Below are positions 24,551-26,430 of a DNA stretch of 26,430 bases, in pieces (within the stretch, counting starts at the first letter, position 1; the number at the start of each line of letters is the position of its first letter). Under the pieces are notes generated by a model. That model had not been told where the DNA came from and did no database searches. It was given only the letters and a program-made list of their open reading frames with translations. The stretch comes from Sphingomonadaceae bacterium. GTDB lineage: Bacteria; Pseudomonadota; Alphaproteobacteria; Sphingomonadales; Sphingomonadaceae. Where the stretch lies: NCBI GenBank assembly GCA_009923795.1, contig RFSU01000009.1, positions 1-26,430 of the forward strand, written 5' to 3'. Position numbers and translations under genes: made by a program.

Positions 24551-25035
24551 GGATTTTGGCGCGATGCGTTATCTAAGCTTTGCGCGTCGTCAAGAAGTTG
24601 ACGCCATTCAAACTCTCCCGAGCGGTCTTCCAAGCTTCAATAGGGTCAGATACGCCCGACAAAGTGCCGCCGGAAACACGATAAGTCAGGCCATCCGCCG
24701 CATGATGAAGCGCAGGGGGTGCATAAGAAGAGCTTAACAAGGGATTGGCGGTGTTTGCAGTCTAACCGCAACGTGTCGCCGATTGGCAGAGCACGTTATC
24801 ATCACAAATAGGGTATCGGACGGGTTGGCTGCTTTCTTTTTGGGCATAGAATCGTGCGCCGTTTATGGATCATTGAGCCGCTTGGTCGCCTATAGCTGAG
24901 CAGTTTCGGCGTCAGTCCATTGCATTGTCACGAGACCGTCTCCGATCCGACACCTAGAATTCACGGACTCGAAATAGCCACGTCATCATGCTTCATTAGT
25001 AGAGGCCTCCTTTATTCAACGGGGGTATCCACTCA
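24551..25035. other. Gene-poor stretch before the third receptor
   Basis: No gene can be called. On the minus strand an open frame of about 62 codons (24761-24573) ends with a protein-like stretch, DPIEAWKTARESLNG, but has no ATG or GTG start and a TAG just upstream, so it could be a gene remnant. Nearer the receptor, TTGTCAC-GAGA-CCGTCTC (24925-24942) resembles a weak Pho box (10 of 14), too poor to call. GGGGG at 25021-25025 is the probable ribosome site of the receptor gene. Confidence 0.3.
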
Positions 25036-26430
25036 ATGCGTTCTTTCAATGACTTTCGGTCTTCGGCCGCGCGTTTCGTCCTTGCAACCGTCCTTGCCAC
25101 TTCTGTCGGTGCGCCTTTGTATGCCGCTGAAGTAGAGCCTTCGGACGCCTCAGGGACGGGTCTAGACGAAATTATCGTCACAGCTCAAAAGCGCAGCGAG
25201 AATCTACAAGATACGCCGATTGCAATTTCTGTCATCTCCGGCGAGGCTCTCAAAGAGCGTGCCGCAGTATCACTTCTCGATCTTGGCGATGGGGCCATTC
25301 CCTCGCTCAAGGTTGCTCCCTTCTTTTCGCGGCCAGGTGCGTTGATCGTCAATGTTCGTGGTGTCGGCGTGTTGTCTGACTCAAATCAACCGGCTCGCGA
25401 TCAGGGTGTTGGCGTCTATATTGATGGCATCTATCTCGGCCGCGCTCAGGGCCTTGGCACAGCCCTTTTTGATGTTGAGAATATTGAGGTTCTTAAAGGC
25501 CCGCAGGGCACTCTTTTTGGTCGCAATACGATGGGTGGTGCGGTGAGCATCGTGACCAAAAAGCCAAGCGGCGAGTTTAAGCTCAATACCACCGTAGGCG
25601 TTGGCAATTACGGGTCCCATAGAGCCGAAGTCCATCTGGACTTGCCTGAATATCAAAACATCAGCATCAAAATTGATGGAGTATTGGCAAAACGCGATCC
25701 TTTTGTGCGAAATCCGCTGTCGGGATCGATTGGCTATAACTCATTTGACAAAAATGGCGTTGCCGTTTCGGCTCTGTGGAAGCCATCGTCAAATTTCAGC
25801 GCACTCGCGACTTACGATACGTCGTATGACGCCACGAGCACGCTTTATATGCAGCTGATTGAAGCCCCCAAGGGCCTGCCCGCCACGGCTTCGGGCGCAG
25901 CGGCAATTCTGCCCAACCGCCTTGCGGCGATTACAAAGGTTCAGCCGGACCGCGTCGATGTTGCCGCTTATGGCACGCCACAACAGCCCAGCATCGGCAA
26001 GACTTGGGGCACGCGGCTTGGTCTCGAATGGGAAGTCGCTCCCCAGATCACGCTCAAGTCGATCTCCTCTTATCGTGATATGAGGCAGGGCCAGTTTGAT
26101 AATGGTAATGCCGTGCCCAGCACGTCGTTAGCACCGACCGCATCTAACCCCACAGCGAGCTTTTTGCTGTCATCGCCGTTCCAATTTGGTCGCTATAGCT
26201 TGGCGCAGTTCACGCAGGATCAGCAAAGTCAGGAAGTGCAGCTGATCGGCACGACTGACCGGGTCAAGTTCGTTGCCGGCGGGCTTTATTACCGTGAGCA
26301 TGTTGAAGACAATGCTGCAGCGCCAAATACCCTGCAGATGACCGACGAAGCTGGCAGTGCTTTCGTTGTTCGTTCGATAGACATTACCAACGGTGCGGCG
26401 GGGCAACCTGCCGTCATCCAGCGCGCCAGC
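25036..26430 (+). CDS. TonB-dependent receptor, 3' end beyond the window
   Basis: The frame runs 465 codons from ATG 25036 to the window end without a stop. A signal peptide (ARFVLATVLATSVGAPLYAAE) precedes a TonB box region, DEIIVTAQKRSENLQDTPIA, and a full plug: VNVRGVGV, GVYIDGIYLGRAQG, FDVENIEVLKGPQGTLFGRN and TMGGAVSIVTKKP. This is the classic iron-complex-type receptor signature common in sphingomonads, where it also serves many non-iron substrates. The barrel begins at about residue 180 and is cut off. GGGGG lies upstream at 25021. No enzyme gene is attached within the window, so the substrate is open. Confidence 0.9.
   Translation, partial: MRSFNDFRSSAARFVLATVLATSVGAPLYAAEVEPSDASGTGLDEIIVTAQKRSENLQDTPIAISVISGEALKERAAVSLLDLGDGAIPSLKVAPFFSRPGALIVNVRGVGVLSDSNQPARDQGVGVYIDGIYLGRAQGLGTALFDVENIEVLKGPQGTLFGRNTMGGAVSIVTKKPSGEFKLNTTVGVGNYGSHRAEVHLDLPEYQNISIKIDGVLAKRDPFVRNPLSGSIGYNSFDKNGVAVSALWKPSSNFSALATYDTSYDATSTLYMQLIEAPKGLPATASGAAAILPNRLAAITKVQPDRVDVAAYGTPQQPSIGKTWGTRLGLEWEVAPQITLKSISSYRDMRQGQFDNGNAVPSTSLAPTASNPTASFLLSSPFQFGRYSLAQFTQDQQSQEVQLIGTTDRVKFVAGGLYYREHVEDNAAAPNTLQMTDEAGSAFVVRSIDITNGAAGQPAVIQRAS

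Noticed and set aside
24925..24942. Pho box before the third receptor
   Set aside because: Only about 10 of 14 positions fit and the second half-site lacks the CAT/CAC end; chance match is likely.

Overview
The window looks like a chromosomal segment of a sphingomonad-type alphaproteobacterium (Sphingomonadales; inferred). The grounds are three large TonB-dependent receptors (TBDTs) of sphingomonad/Caulobacter type, several GTG and TTG starts, moderately high GC, and small HNH, DoxX and lipoprotein families typical of that group. No rRNA, tRNA, CRISPR array, insertion sequence or integrase was recognised.

Layout. Positions 32-1958 hold an Old Yellow Enzyme/FAD oxidoreductase split by a frameshift inside its Fe-S motif. 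On the minus strand follow a secreted YtcJ-like amidohydrolase (2002-3711) and a translationally coupled pair, a double cyclic-nucleotide-binding-fold protein and a class II glutamine amidotransferase (5740-3846). Next comes a group of envelope proteins of unknown role: an LprI-domain lipoprotein, a second lipoprotein, a divergent SHOCT/membrane protein, and a 688-residue FG-GAP surface protein (5971-10206).

The core, 10330-22576, reads as a phosphate-starvation cluster of three candidate PhoB-controlled operons. (1) A TBDT overlaps an NPP-type phosphodiesterase by one base (TGATG). (2) A COG2908 metallophosphoesterase and a GT4 glycosyltransferase overlap as GTGA; together they match the PlcP-Agt lipid-remodelling pair, which strips phosphate from phospholipids and glycosylates the diacylglycerol left behind. 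(3) On the minus strand a TBDT, a beta-propeller phytase and a PhoX/DUF839 protein form an overlapping chain. Upstream of each operon is a direct heptamer repeat with 11-bp period resembling the Pho box CTGTCAT-N4-CTGTCAT. The best is CTGTCAT-AGCG-CTGCCAT at 14036-14053, with 13 of 14 positions matching. Outer-membrane uptake, periplasmic ester hydrolysis and membrane phosphate sparing would thus be switched on together. Between operons 2 and 3 lie an acyl-CoA dehydrogenase remnant, which appears to have changed the end of the glycosyltransferase gene, and an orphan ParA-type ATPase.

The right part holds a region with no confident gene (22577-23069), an HNH-family protein that seems to have lost active-site histidines, a DoxX-like membrane protein, an unknown membrane protein, a second gene-poor stretch (24551-25035), and a third TBDT cut off by the window end.
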